A stretch of DNA of 64,000 nucleotides. It comes from an uncultured Phocaeicola sp. Lineage in GTDB: Bacteria; Bacteroidota; Bacteroidia; Bacteroidales; Bacteroidaceae. Location of the stretch: contig CAOYQO010000012.1 in NCBI GenBank assembly GCA_948566455.1, positions 34,452 to 98,451 on the forward strand, read 5' to 3'. Made by a program: the position numbers and the translations under genes. Below the pieces are notes generated by a model. That model did no database searches, was not told where the DNA came from, and saw nothing but the letters and a program-made list of their open reading frames with translations. Below, one piece after another: positions 24,704 through 34,325 of this stretch (its first letter is position 1; every line of letters begins with the position of its first letter).

Positions 24704-27007
24704 ATGATACAACATTATCTGAAAATAGCAATAAGAAACCTGTTGAAGTACAGAATGCAGACTCTGATCAGCATTATTGGCTTAACCGTAGGTTTTGTCA
24801 GCTTTTCCCTGTCCGGCATGTGGATGAATTATGAGCAAAGTTATGATAATTTTCATGATGGAGCCGACAGAGTCTATGTGGCAAGTGTTCCTTCCGTATT
24901 TAGAACCAGTGGTTTCTCAACTACGACTTCTCCTTTGCTGGCCCCTCATCTGGTCAATACCTTTCCTGAAATAGAAGTTGCGACTTATACAAACTTCACA
25001 ACAGAGTATAACGATGATCAGAACAGGCATTGGACCATGATATCGGTAGACAGTGCTTTTATCTCCATGTTTCCGGTTACGGTATTGGAAGGCAGTTTGC
25101 AGTTTTTGTACAATACTGCCGATGAGATAGCCATTAGCGATAAAGCTGCCCGCTTGCTTTTCGGTAAGGAATCACCTATTGGCAAGGAGTTTCCGCTTGA
25201 TAAGAAAATGACTGTTACTGCCGTGGTTCAAAAATGGAAAGGACATTCTAATTATGAATTCGACGTGATTTCAAGGCGAAAAGCCCCGGAATATCTGGAC
25301 TGGGGCTATGCATCCGGAACTACCTTGTTTCGCGTTGCTCCCGGTACCGACATGGACGCTTTGGGTAAAAAGCTAAAAGATATAGAAGTCGATATGAAAG
25401 GAAATATACGGAAATATCCTGTTCACATTACTCCTATAACGGAATATCATTATACACATCCCAAATACAATATATTTATCCGTATAGAATATGTCCGCCT
25501 CTTTTGTCTGATCAGCCTGCTAATCGTTTTGGGAGCGCTATCCAACTATCTCATTATCTACCTGATACGCATTCGCATGAGGCAGCGTGAATGGGCACTC
25601 CGTAAAGTGAATGGAGCATCGGAAAGAAGTCTGGTCGCCTTGCTGATGTCTGAGATTGTATTACTACTGCTGGCTTCAGTTCCTGTCGGCTTCTTATTGG
25701 TGGAAGTTTCTCTCCCCATATTCAAGCGCTGGTCTTACATCACTGAAGAGAATAATCTCTTTTTTTATAAAGAGACGCTTATCTATATGTCAATCGTCAT
25801 AGGAACCGTTCTACTTTTTGCCTGGCTCACCTTGTTGGTTCAACGGCGTTTTACATTACAGTCGGCTATATCTTCCGCTATCACCCGTCGCTTTTCTACC
25901 TTCTACCGACGGATAGGGGTTTGGTTTCAATTGGTGGTCAGTATTGGTTTTATATTTTGTACAATAATGATGATGAAACAATTGCATCATCTGCGTACAT
26001 CTGCCGACATGGGAGTCACCAATACTGATATAGAGTATGTGGCCTATCTTGAAGGTATCCCTGACAGTGATAAAGAACATTGGGTAAAACTAATGAAAGA
26101 AATTCCGGACATTGATTTTCGGGAAGTCTCAAATTTCCCCTTACCGGGATTATCCCAATCTATGTTTACAGCCGTAGAATGGGATGGCAAACAACCGGGA
26201 GATAAAGAAGTAGCTGTCAATGATTTCCAGATTTCAAAAGAAACATTCGATTTATTAGGATTACAGTTAGTGGCCGGTATTTTCCCGGATGAGTCATCCA
26301 GCCCTAATGACATACTGATAAACGAATCATTAGCAAAAAAACTGGGTTGGAAAGACCCTGTTGGAAAGAAGTTTCATAAATCTTATGTGGTAGTCGGTGT
26401 TTTGAAAGATATCCGCCTTTCACCCATCACGCAGGCTTTGCCGGCTATATATACTGTATCGAAGTTTCCTCCCCGGAAACAGTATGTTTATACGTATCAT
26501 GGGGAATATAAAGACGTTCTGAAGGCTATTAACAATCATATAAAGAAAAGTTATCCTGATTTTTACATGTGGTCACGGAGCGTAGGTCATATAATAGAAG
26601 AAGCTACCGCTTCCGAGAATATCTTGATGAAGCTGTTAACCGTAGCATCTATTGTTTGTGGAATTATTGCAGTCTTCGGAATATTTTCCTTAGTCAATCT
26701 ATCATGCGAACAACGGCGCAAAGAGATTGCTATCCGTAAAGTGAATGGAGCTACCATTTCGGACATTATCAGTATATTCCTCCGGGAATATATGATATTA
26801 CTGGCATTGGCTGCAATTGTTGCTTTTGCGGCGGGTTATATCGTCATGCAACATTGGCTGGAAGGATATGTCATTCAGACTTCTATCAATTGGTGGATTT
26901 ATGTAATAATTCTGATCGTAGTTATTGTAATCATTTGCATTAGTATCGGCTGGCGGATATGGCAGGCTGCATGGCAGAATCCGGCAGAAGTGATTAAAAG
27001 TGAATAA
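24704..27007 (+). CDS. Double-FtsX ABC permease 2
   Basis: The 767-residue protein has the same eight-helix double-FtsX plan as permease 1 and resembles it along the whole length, including the segment after TM5 (TSADMGVTN against TSRDMGFAN). Coupling motifs are REWALRKVNGAS and KEIAIRKVNGAT. It ends in NPAEVIKSE, the tail shared by most members of the array. Its position right after the adaptor suggests that permeases 1 and 2 are the founders of the tripartite pump. Confidence 0.93.
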   Translation: MIQHYLKIAIRNLLKYRMQTLISIIGLTVGFVSFSLSGMWMNYEQSYDNFHDGADRVYVASVPSVFRTSGFSTTTSPLLAPHLVNTFPEIEVATYTNFTTEYNDDQNRHWTMISVDSAFISMFPVTVLEGSLQFLYNTADEIAISDKAARLLFGKESPIGKEFPLDKKMTVTAVVQKWKGHSNYEFDVISRRKAPEYLDWGYASGTTLFRVAPGTDMDALGKKLKDIEVDMKGNIRKYPVHITPITEYHYTHPKYNIFIRIEYVRLFCLISLLIVLGALSNYLIIYLIRIRMRQREWALRKVNGASERSLVALLMSEIVLLLLASVPVGFLLVEVSLPIFKRWSYITEENNLFFYKETLIYMSIVIGTVLLFAWLTLLVQRRFTLQSAISSAITRRFSTFYRRIGVWFQLVVSIGFIFCTIMMMKQLHHLRTSADMGVTNTDIEYVAYLEGIPDSDKEHWVKLMKEIPDIDFREVSNFPLPGLSQSMFTAVEWDGKQPGDKEVAVNDFQISKETFDLLGLQLVAGIFPDESSSPNDILINESLAKKLGWKDPVGKKFHKSYVVVGVLKDIRLSPITQALPAIYTVSKFPPRKQYVYTYHGEYKDVLKAINNHIKKSYPDFYMWSRSVGHIIEEATASENILMKLLTVASIVCGIIAVFGIFSLVNLSCEQRRKEIAIRKVNGATISDIISIFLREYMILLALAAIVAFAAGYIVMQHWLEGYVIQTSINWWIYVIILIVVIVIICISIGWRIWQAAWQNPAEVIKSE

Positions 27008-27030
27008 AAAACACATTATACTTGAAAAAT

Positions 27031-29439
27031 ATGAAAACACTTAAATACGCTTGGCGTTTCCTTATGCGCTCAAAATCATACACTATTATTAATATAATCG
27101 GGCTGGCACTTAGTCTGGCATGTACTATCATATTAGTCCGCTACATTCACCGAGAGCTTCAGGTAAACACACATTGCACGGATGCTGAAAATGTCTATAT
27201 TCCACTTCGCGACATAGATGGCAACGTATTCCCAGGCAGTGTAGGACCAGATAGCGGAGCAGACACTGTTTATTTTCAGCCTGAGGCTGTCAAAGAAAGG
27301 AGTTACTTCATTACATCTTGCAATGATAATGTGACGATTGATGAAAAGCCTTATGCTGTCCAGCTATTGGCAGCTGATACGGTTTTCTTCCATTTCTTTA
27401 ATTATCCGCTAAAGGGCAAACGCATGGCAGCACCGGAAGAAGCTCTTATCACCCGGCAATTCGCTAAACGTGTATTTGGAGGAAAAGACCCTATCGGGAA
27501 GACTATGGAATATTCCGGAGGCAAACATCTCACTATCTGCGGCATATTGGATGAACCGGCATGCAAATCCTCACTGGCATTTGATATTGTAGTTAATCTG
27601 GACCTTAAAACAAGAAGGGAATGGAGCAGGATGTATGTTGAACTGTTACGCTTTATGCCCGGAGTCGATGTGGATGCCATTAATGCTTCCAGCAACATCT
27701 ACCGCCAAACATCACAGGGGTTTAGAATACGGTACAACTTCCTACCTGTCAGTCAACTTTATTGGAACAAAGAATTGGCGGCTTCCGGCGATGACCCCGA
27801 AATATGGCATTACAGCAGCCGTTCCCACATCCTGATACTCACAGGAGTATGCTTGTTATTATTACTGGCAGGCATATTAAACTTTGTCAATATCTATCTG
27901 GTCTTCATGCTAAGACGTTCTAAAGAATATGGTGTGAAGAAAGTCTTCGGTGTGCAGGGGCGCACTCTCTTCATGCAACTATGGACAGAGAATGCATTAA
28001 TGATATCCATCGCCTTGCTATTGGCATGGTTTTTCATCGAGATATTCTCCGGATATGCCAACCGATTGCTTGAAAGTGACATTCCCTATACTGCTTTTGA
28101 CTGGCAGTTGTCATTAGGTATCTGGGTACTTTTGCCATTAGTCACCACAATCTATCCCTTCATCAAATACAATTATCTGCCACCCATCGTATCCATACGC
28201 TCCATCGGAGGATCACGCCAGTCTGTTGCCACCCGTACAATTTTCCTGTTTATACAGTATAGCATCACTTTACTGCTCATTATGCTATCCTTGTATTTCA
28301 GCAATCACCTCCACTTTTTGCAAGATACTCCTCCGGGATTCCGGACAAAAGGTATATTGTATGCCAACTTAGTACCTCTATCCAAAACTTGGTATTTAGA
28401 GAGTGAAGAACAGAAAAAGAAGCACTGGCAAGATGCTCAGAGCATTGAGCAAAAGCTGGAAGAATGTCCCTTCATCGAACAGTGGTTCCGTGGAGAACCC
28501 ACACAATGTGGCATTTTAGGAGCAGGAAGCACAGGCACGTCCGTTCTTATAAATGATAAAGACGTGAAACAAAATATGATGCTGATGTGGGTTCCTCTTG
28601 ACTTTTTCAAATTTTATGAGCTACGGATGAAAGAAAATGCATTGCCCGATAAAGTTGAAGGACGCAATAAATATCTGGTAGTCATGAACGAAGCTGCCAT
28701 GAAAGCCTTCGGCTATACGAAACGTGACGAAGCATTTGTCAGGGGAGAACGAGCTCTTTGGATTGCCATGGGTATGGATGGAAAAGTAGTAGAAGGCGGA
28801 ACATCTCTGATGCCCGTAGAAGCTGTTGTAGAAGACTATTACACCGGACATCTTACTGCAGGCAAGAAACCTCTTGTATTCATGGTATCTCCCAGCGGAG
28901 GTGGTTCGCAATACCAGATAGCTTGTAAACATGGAAAAGAGAAAGAACTCATCTCTTATCTGAAAAAGGCCAGACAAGAGATTTTCAATACCGAAGAATT
29001 TGACCGTCACTGGCTGGAAGAAGATGTGCAGGCACTGTATCGCGAAGATCGGCGTGTGTCAACTGTCTTCACGCTTTTCTCTGCCATCTCCATCTTTGTT
29101 TCGGCTCTGGGTCTGTTTGGCCTCTCTCTGTTCGATATCCGCCAACGCTACCGTGAGATAGCGATTCGGAAAGTAAACGGAGCGCAATTGCGGAACTTAT
29201 ATTCAATCTTATTCCGCAAATATATATGGGTGATAGGAGGGGCAACGTTGCTTACCGTACCATTATCCTACTATCTGATATACATCTATACAAAGGATTT
29301 CGTGGTTAAAGCACCTGTCAGTATATCCATATATGTGACTGCCATACTCATTGTGGCGGGCATTTCATTGGGCACCCTATTATGGCAAGTGAATAAGGCC
29401 GCACGCATTAATCCGGCAAAGATTATGAAAACAGAATAA
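27031..29439 (+). CDS. Double-FtsX ABC permease 3
   Basis: The ATG at 27031 gives 802 residues; a TTG nine bases earlier is less likely. It belongs to a second subgroup with permeases 4 and 5: the N-terminus lacks the MIQHYLKIA start, the first coupling motif is KEYGVKKVFGVQG, and the second is REIAIRKVNGAQ preceded by FDIRQRY. The periplasmic domains differ strongly from those of permeases 1 and 2, so the ligand or partner probably differs. The 3' end (reading MKTE, then stop) is partly copied in front of permease 5. Confidence 0.92.
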   Translation: MKTLKYAWRFLMRSKSYTIINIIGLALSLACTIILVRYIHRELQVNTHCTDAENVYIPLRDIDGNVFPGSVGPDSGADTVYFQPEAVKERSYFITSCNDNVTIDEKPYAVQLLAADTVFFHFFNYPLKGKRMAAPEEALITRQFAKRVFGGKDPIGKTMEYSGGKHLTICGILDEPACKSSLAFDIVVNLDLKTRREWSRMYVELLRFMPGVDVDAINASSNIYRQTSQGFRIRYNFLPVSQLYWNKELAASGDDPEIWHYSSRSHILILTGVCLLLLLAGILNFVNIYLVFMLRRSKEYGVKKVFGVQGRTLFMQLWTENALMISIALLLAWFFIEIFSGYANRLLESDIPYTAFDWQLSLGIWVLLPLVTTIYPFIKYNYLPPIVSIRSIGGSRQSVATRTIFLFIQYSITLLLIMLSLYFSNHLHFLQDTPPGFRTKGILYANLVPLSKTWYLESEEQKKKHWQDAQSIEQKLEECPFIEQWFRGEPTQCGILGAGSTGTSVLINDKDVKQNMMLMWVPLDFFKFYELRMKENALPDKVEGRNKYLVVMNEAAMKAFGYTKRDEAFVRGERALWIAMGMDGKVVEGGTSLMPVEAVVEDYYTGHLTAGKKPLVFMVSPSGGGSQYQIACKHGKEKELISYLKKARQEIFNTEEFDRHWLEEDVQALYREDRRVSTVFTLFSAISIFVSALGLFGLSLFDIRQRYREIAIRKVNGAQLRNLYSILFRKYIWVIGGATLLTVPLSYYLIYIYTKDFVVKAPVSISIYVTAILIVAGISLGTLLWQVNKAARINPAKIMKTE

Positions 29440-29449
29440 AAACTAGAGT

Positions 29450-31858
29450 ATGAGACAAATCTTATTATCCATACGCATGCTATTGCGGTTCAAGGTGTAT
29501 ACCGTTGTTAATTTCATAGGATTAGCAATCAGCCTTGCCTGTGTATTTACCATAACACGATATATTCATCAGGAAAATACAGTAGACCATTGTTATCCGG
29601 AATACAAACGGATTTGTTTTATCGAACGTTCTATCAGCGACGGCACAAAAGAACTGGCCGGATACCAATCTGACTTAGAGAAGGATCCGGCAGTAGAACG
29701 TTATGCGTCATTCACTCCATGTAGCGATTTGGTTATGGATTTTGGGAAGCAAGAAATTACTGTCAATGCCTTATCCGTAGACAGTGCATTCTTTAGTATT
29801 TTTCCTTATTCCATTTATATGGGGAGCGGGAAAATAAAACGCCCCAACGATGCGCTCATAACTAAAGAGTTTTGGCTCCGTTCGCTAAATAGGGTACCCA
29901 ACCCCATAGGCCTGACTTTCCAGAATTCCGTGGGAAGAAAGTTCCGCATTGTAGGTGTATTGGATACTCAGCAAACCAAAACATCGTGGTTGCCGGATAT
30001 GTTCTTATCGGACGAACTGGAAGAATTGTGGTTTTCAAATCCGAACTATGCCGTAGTTATGGTACCGGGTACGAACATTGCCCAATTGAATGAGAAATAT
30101 AATAAAGAACAGCCACGAGACGAATGGAGTACATTCCAGACCATGCACTACCAGTATTTACCACTGACAGATTATTATTATACGACCTCGCATGAAAAGA
30201 CTGCATTATCCCGACACGGAAATAAAGATTATATTCGTATATTATGGATTGTTGCCTTTCTTGTGGGTATTATAGGCATCCTGAACTTTACCAATATTTA
30301 TACAGTCATCATGTCCAAACGCGCCCGGGAGTTTGGTATAAAGAAAGTATATGGAGCAGGTAGAAAAGAGATCTTTCTTCAGATATACATTGAGAATATG
30401 CTACTCTCGGGAGCTGCACTGTTTATTTGTTGGTTGATTATTGAAATAACCAGACACTTGTTCTACAATGAGATGTATATTCCTACGAACTCAAATTTAA
30501 AGTTTGACCTGAATATATCCCTTCTTATTTTATTTGTGCTTCCATTGCTAACCACATTTTATCCATTTATAAAATTTACTCATAACACTCCGGTTTCTTC
30601 CATGCGCGAACTTTCTTCCACGCATTTCTCTGTCCGTTCACGCATGCTTTTTCTTGGCTTTCAATATGTCATCACCATCTATATGATTGTCATGTCACTT
30701 TTCTTCGTACGACAACTTGAATACATGCTTCATTCCGACCTCGGTTTCCGTACTCACGATGTGATAGAATGCAAGATGTACGTCTTCAAAGGAGGCGGTA
30801 CGTTCCATGCAAAAGAGAAGGAAGACCTTATGAAAGAAGGAAAAATACAACAAGCCAATAAAGAATTAGTAAACAAACGGATGAGTGAAAGCACATTATT
30901 TACTCATTGGAGCAGGATACCAATGCCGATTCACCAGTTCAGCAAGCCGTCACGTTACGCCCTAAACCAGGCAGAGAATGGCTTCAAACCGGTACTACGA
31001 GCCAGAATGTCTCCACGCTCTATGGAATTATTCGAATTCCAACTACTGGAAGGCAGGTTATGGAATGATTCAATAGATGAAATGTTTACCAAAAACAGTT
31101 TTAAATGTATCATCAACGAATCTGCCAAAAAAGTATTTGGCATCAAGGATATTACGCGTGATAAACTTCAGGGTGAAGACAAAAGTTGGGCTTCCAGTAA
31201 TGTTCCATCCGAGTATAATCCTCCAGTTGAAATAGTGGGAGTTATAAAAGACTTCAACGTCAAGCATTTATCACAGTCTGCCGCTCCCATGATTATCGAA
31301 TATTTTGATGAGAAATATGAGCTTATTACCGTTACAGCTTCGTATCCGCACGAACGGAAGGCAGAAGCTATCGACTTCTTGCGTAAATTATATGAAGAAG
31401 TTACGGGAAGCACTGACTTCGAATATAAACTGATAGAAGATGAAATAGCTTCCATGTATAATGAAGATCGGCGGGTGGTGGATATCTATTCATTGTTTGC
31501 CAAAGTTGCCATTCTTATATCATCCTTGGGACTATTGGCCATTTCATTATTTGATATCCGTCAGCGTTATCGGGAAATAGGTCTGCGTAAAGTAAATGGA
31601 GCACAAGGGAAGAACATATATCCCCTGCTCATCAAAAAATATCTCTCAGTATTGGGGATAGCATCATTAATAGCTATTCCGTTGTCTTCCGGAGCGATAA
31701 TACTCTATTTAGAAGACTTTGCCCATAAAGCACCCATCACTCCCGATTTATTTATTATAGGCATAGGCGCAACAGCCTTGATATCATTGTTGACTATTAT
31801 CTGGCAGATTTATAAAGCAGCCAATGTAAATCCGGCAGAAGTAATTAAATACGAATAA
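29450..31858 (+). CDS. Double-FtsX ABC permease 4
   Basis: The 802-residue protein belongs to the subgroup of permeases 3 and 5. Coupling motifs are REFGIKKVYGAG and REIGLRKVNGAQ. The first 38 bases of the gene are identical to those of permease 5, while the periplasmic domains have diverged. It starts 10 bp after permease 3. Confidence 0.92.
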   Translation: MRQILLSIRMLLRFKVYTVVNFIGLAISLACVFTITRYIHQENTVDHCYPEYKRICFIERSISDGTKELAGYQSDLEKDPAVERYASFTPCSDLVMDFGKQEITVNALSVDSAFFSIFPYSIYMGSGKIKRPNDALITKEFWLRSLNRVPNPIGLTFQNSVGRKFRIVGVLDTQQTKTSWLPDMFLSDELEELWFSNPNYAVVMVPGTNIAQLNEKYNKEQPRDEWSTFQTMHYQYLPLTDYYYTTSHEKTALSRHGNKDYIRILWIVAFLVGIIGILNFTNIYTVIMSKRAREFGIKKVYGAGRKEIFLQIYIENMLLSGAALFICWLIIEITRHLFYNEMYIPTNSNLKFDLNISLLILFVLPLLTTFYPFIKFTHNTPVSSMRELSSTHFSVRSRMLFLGFQYVITIYMIVMSLFFVRQLEYMLHSDLGFRTHDVIECKMYVFKGGGTFHAKEKEDLMKEGKIQQANKELVNKRMSESTLFTHWSRIPMPIHQFSKPSRYALNQAENGFKPVLRARMSPRSMELFEFQLLEGRLWNDSIDEMFTKNSFKCIINESAKKVFGIKDITRDKLQGEDKSWASSNVPSEYNPPVEIVGVIKDFNVKHLSQSAAPMIIEYFDEKYELITVTASYPHERKAEAIDFLRKLYEEVTGSTDFEYKLIEDEIASMYNEDRRVVDIYSLFAKVAILISSLGLLAISLFDIRQRYREIGLRKVNGAQGKNIYPLLIKKYLSVLGIASLIAIPLSSGAIILYLEDFAHKAPITPDLFIIGIGATALISLLTIIWQIYKAANVNPAEVIKYE

Positions 31859-31871
31859 GAGAAAGAAGAAT

Positions 31872-31886
31872 ATGAAAACGGAATAA
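31872..31886 (+). pseudogene. Residual 3' end of a permease gene
   Basis: ATGAAAACGGAATAA matches the last codons of permease 3 (29425-29439, one base different) in the same place relative to the next start, but is out of any gene here. It looks like the scar left by duplication of a segment containing the end of one permease and the start of the next, followed by loss. Confidence 0.5.
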
Positions 31887-31897
31887 AAGATATAAAA

Positions 31898-34297
31898 ATG
31901 AGACAAATCTTATTATCCATACGCATGCTATTGCGCTTTAAGACGTATACCTTTATCAATTTCATAGGATTGGTATTCAGTGTATCCTGCGCACTGATTA
32001 TAGCCCGGTATATTTATCAGGAAAATAATGTGGATCATTTCTGCCCGGAGTTGGAACGTACTTTTCTGATGACAACGGTCATGGATGAACGGATACTCTT
32101 AAGCGGATCTGAGGATTTTAATAAAGACCCCAATTATAAAAATCCCTTGTTAGACCCATGCGTAGAAAAGGTCAGTCAGTTTATGCTGTTTCCGGATGAT
32201 CATGTAATAGTCGATAATCATCGCTTTTCACTCCAGACTATAGTAACTGATAGTCTATATCTGTGCATGATGCCACATCCGGTAATAGCCGGAAAGCATA
32301 CAATCTATGCTCCTAACGATGCAATCATTACCCAAGAATTCGCGAAGCGTTTGTTCAAGAATGAAAATCCGATAGGCAAAAACCTGCAAGTATCGACAGG
32401 AGATGTAGTGACCATCACCGGAATCATAGACAAACCCTCTACAAAAGCTTCTGTGCAATTCGACCTTGTCATTTCCAAAAGTCTACGTAATAGTTGGAGC
32501 CACATGGCGTATGAGTTGGTACAATTACACAGAACGGAAGATGTTGTGGAACTGAATAAGAAAAATAAGCAACCAATGGAACTGAGAGCATATGGCAATC
32601 GTTCCATATATTACTTATTGACACCGCTCAAGGGATTTTATCTGAATACAACGGTAATTACATATGATCAGATACTGAGGGGAAATCATACCTCTTTGAA
32701 TATTCTCACTATTGTATCCATTCTTTTATTACTGGTTGGTGTATTCAACTATGTAAATCTGCACACTGTAGTTATGCTAAGACGTGCCCGTGAATTCGGT
32801 GTAAAGAAAGTATTCGGAGCTAACGGTAGAACCGTATTCCTGCAACTCTATTTGGAAAACTTCTGCTTGGGAGCAGTAGCCCTGCTTTTTATCTGGACAT
32901 TCGTAGAAGTAACTCGTGGCATCGTGACTTCCTGGTTCGAGATTCCTGTCACATCCGATTTATGCTTTGATATATGGATTTCTGCCTTGTTATTATTTGG
33001 CATGCCCCTTATTACCAGTATTTTCCCATTTATCCGTTACAACTATGCATCTCCTATCCACTCTCTCCGTTCTATCAGTACGGGAGGACATTCCGTGGTG
33101 TCACGCATGATATTTCTATTCATACAATATGTCATTACCATCAGTTTAATAATCGCTGCCATTTATTTCAGCCGTCAATTGTATTATGTGCTTCATTATG
33201 ATTTAAATTATAAAACTCAGGATATCATTCAATGTTCACTCTTCCAGATGCAAACATCATGGGATATAACATCGGATGAAGAATGGGAAGCAAATAGGAA
33301 AAAAGAAGAGGCAGACGTCGAATTAGTTAAACGGAAGATGGATGAATCTCCCTTATTTACTCATTGGACCTATGGCCAGCTGCCTATAGCTATAAATCCT
33401 CCCTCCATGAAGTGTACGGCATCAACGGGTGAGAAAGCAGCAATCACCATTGAATATATTGATCAGCGCTATATAGAACTCTTCAGACTTAAATTAAAGG
33501 AAGGCCGCCTTTGGAATAATGAGAAAGATCAATTTAAACAATACTATTTCATTATCAACGAAACAGCAAAAAGAGCATTTCATTTTGAAGACATCCATAA
33601 TGCAACGTTGCAATTGGAACGGCGAATATGGTATAGTACTGGAATCGACGTCAATTCAAATCCTCCTTATGAAATTGTGGGAGTAATCGAAGATTTTAAG
33701 ATTGGGCATTTATCCAATCCTGATTATCCACTGGCATTCTGTTTTTCAGAAGCCAGCCATGTGCGGCCACTGTTAGCTTCAATCGTTCCCGGTAAACGAA
33801 GAGAGGCGGTTGCATATTTGGAAAGTCTTTACCATGAAATAAACGGAGACGGGGAATTTGATTATTCATTTGCTGAAGATGAAATAACAGCCATGTATCA
33901 TGATGACCAACGTACTACACGCATTTATGTCACTTTTGCCATAATTGCCATACTTATTTCTTGTCTGGGGCTATTCGGATTATCACTCTATGATATTCAG
34001 CAACGATATCGTGAGATAGCCTTGCGGAAAGTAAACGGAGCCACTGCCCGTGATGTATTCCGGTTATTATTGCGCAAATACTGCTACATATTCACTGCCG
34101 CTTTTGTAGTGGCCACTGGCATCAGCTATATATTGATTCATAAGTACATGGAAAGTTTTTATCATCATGCTCCACTTTCATTCTGGATATTCCTGACGGC
34201 AGGAGCTCTTATTGCCCTAATCTCATTGTGTACATTAGGATGGCAAATTCAGAAAGCTCTAAAAATAAATCCGGCAAAAGTATTAAAAGGAGAATAA
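31898..34297 (+). CDS. Double-FtsX ABC permease 5
   Basis: The 799-residue protein is a sister of permease 4, with coupling motifs REFGVKKVFGANG and REIALRKVNGAT. Eight membrane helices are predicted in the usual two sets. The 39-bp gap to permease 4 contains the scar of a former permease end. The C-terminus ends NPAKVLKGE. Confidence 0.92.
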   Translation: MRQILLSIRMLLRFKTYTFINFIGLVFSVSCALIIARYIYQENNVDHFCPELERTFLMTTVMDERILLSGSEDFNKDPNYKNPLLDPCVEKVSQFMLFPDDHVIVDNHRFSLQTIVTDSLYLCMMPHPVIAGKHTIYAPNDAIITQEFAKRLFKNENPIGKNLQVSTGDVVTITGIIDKPSTKASVQFDLVISKSLRNSWSHMAYELVQLHRTEDVVELNKKNKQPMELRAYGNRSIYYLLTPLKGFYLNTTVITYDQILRGNHTSLNILTIVSILLLLVGVFNYVNLHTVVMLRRAREFGVKKVFGANGRTVFLQLYLENFCLGAVALLFIWTFVEVTRGIVTSWFEIPVTSDLCFDIWISALLLFGMPLITSIFPFIRYNYASPIHSLRSISTGGHSVVSRMIFLFIQYVITISLIIAAIYFSRQLYYVLHYDLNYKTQDIIQCSLFQMQTSWDITSDEEWEANRKKEEADVELVKRKMDESPLFTHWTYGQLPIAINPPSMKCTASTGEKAAITIEYIDQRYIELFRLKLKEGRLWNNEKDQFKQYYFIINETAKRAFHFEDIHNATLQLERRIWYSTGIDVNSNPPYEIVGVIEDFKIGHLSNPDYPLAFCFSEASHVRPLLASIVPGKRREAVAYLESLYHEINGDGEFDYSFAEDEITAMYHDDQRTTRIYVTFAIIAILISCLGLFGLSLYDIQQRYREIALRKVNGATARDVFRLLLRKYCYIFTAAFVVATGISYILIHKYMESFYHHAPLSFWIFLTAGALIALISLCTLGWQIQKALKINPAKVLKGE

Positions 34298-34325
34298 AAT
34301 CAGTTACAAAAAAATAGAGAATACC

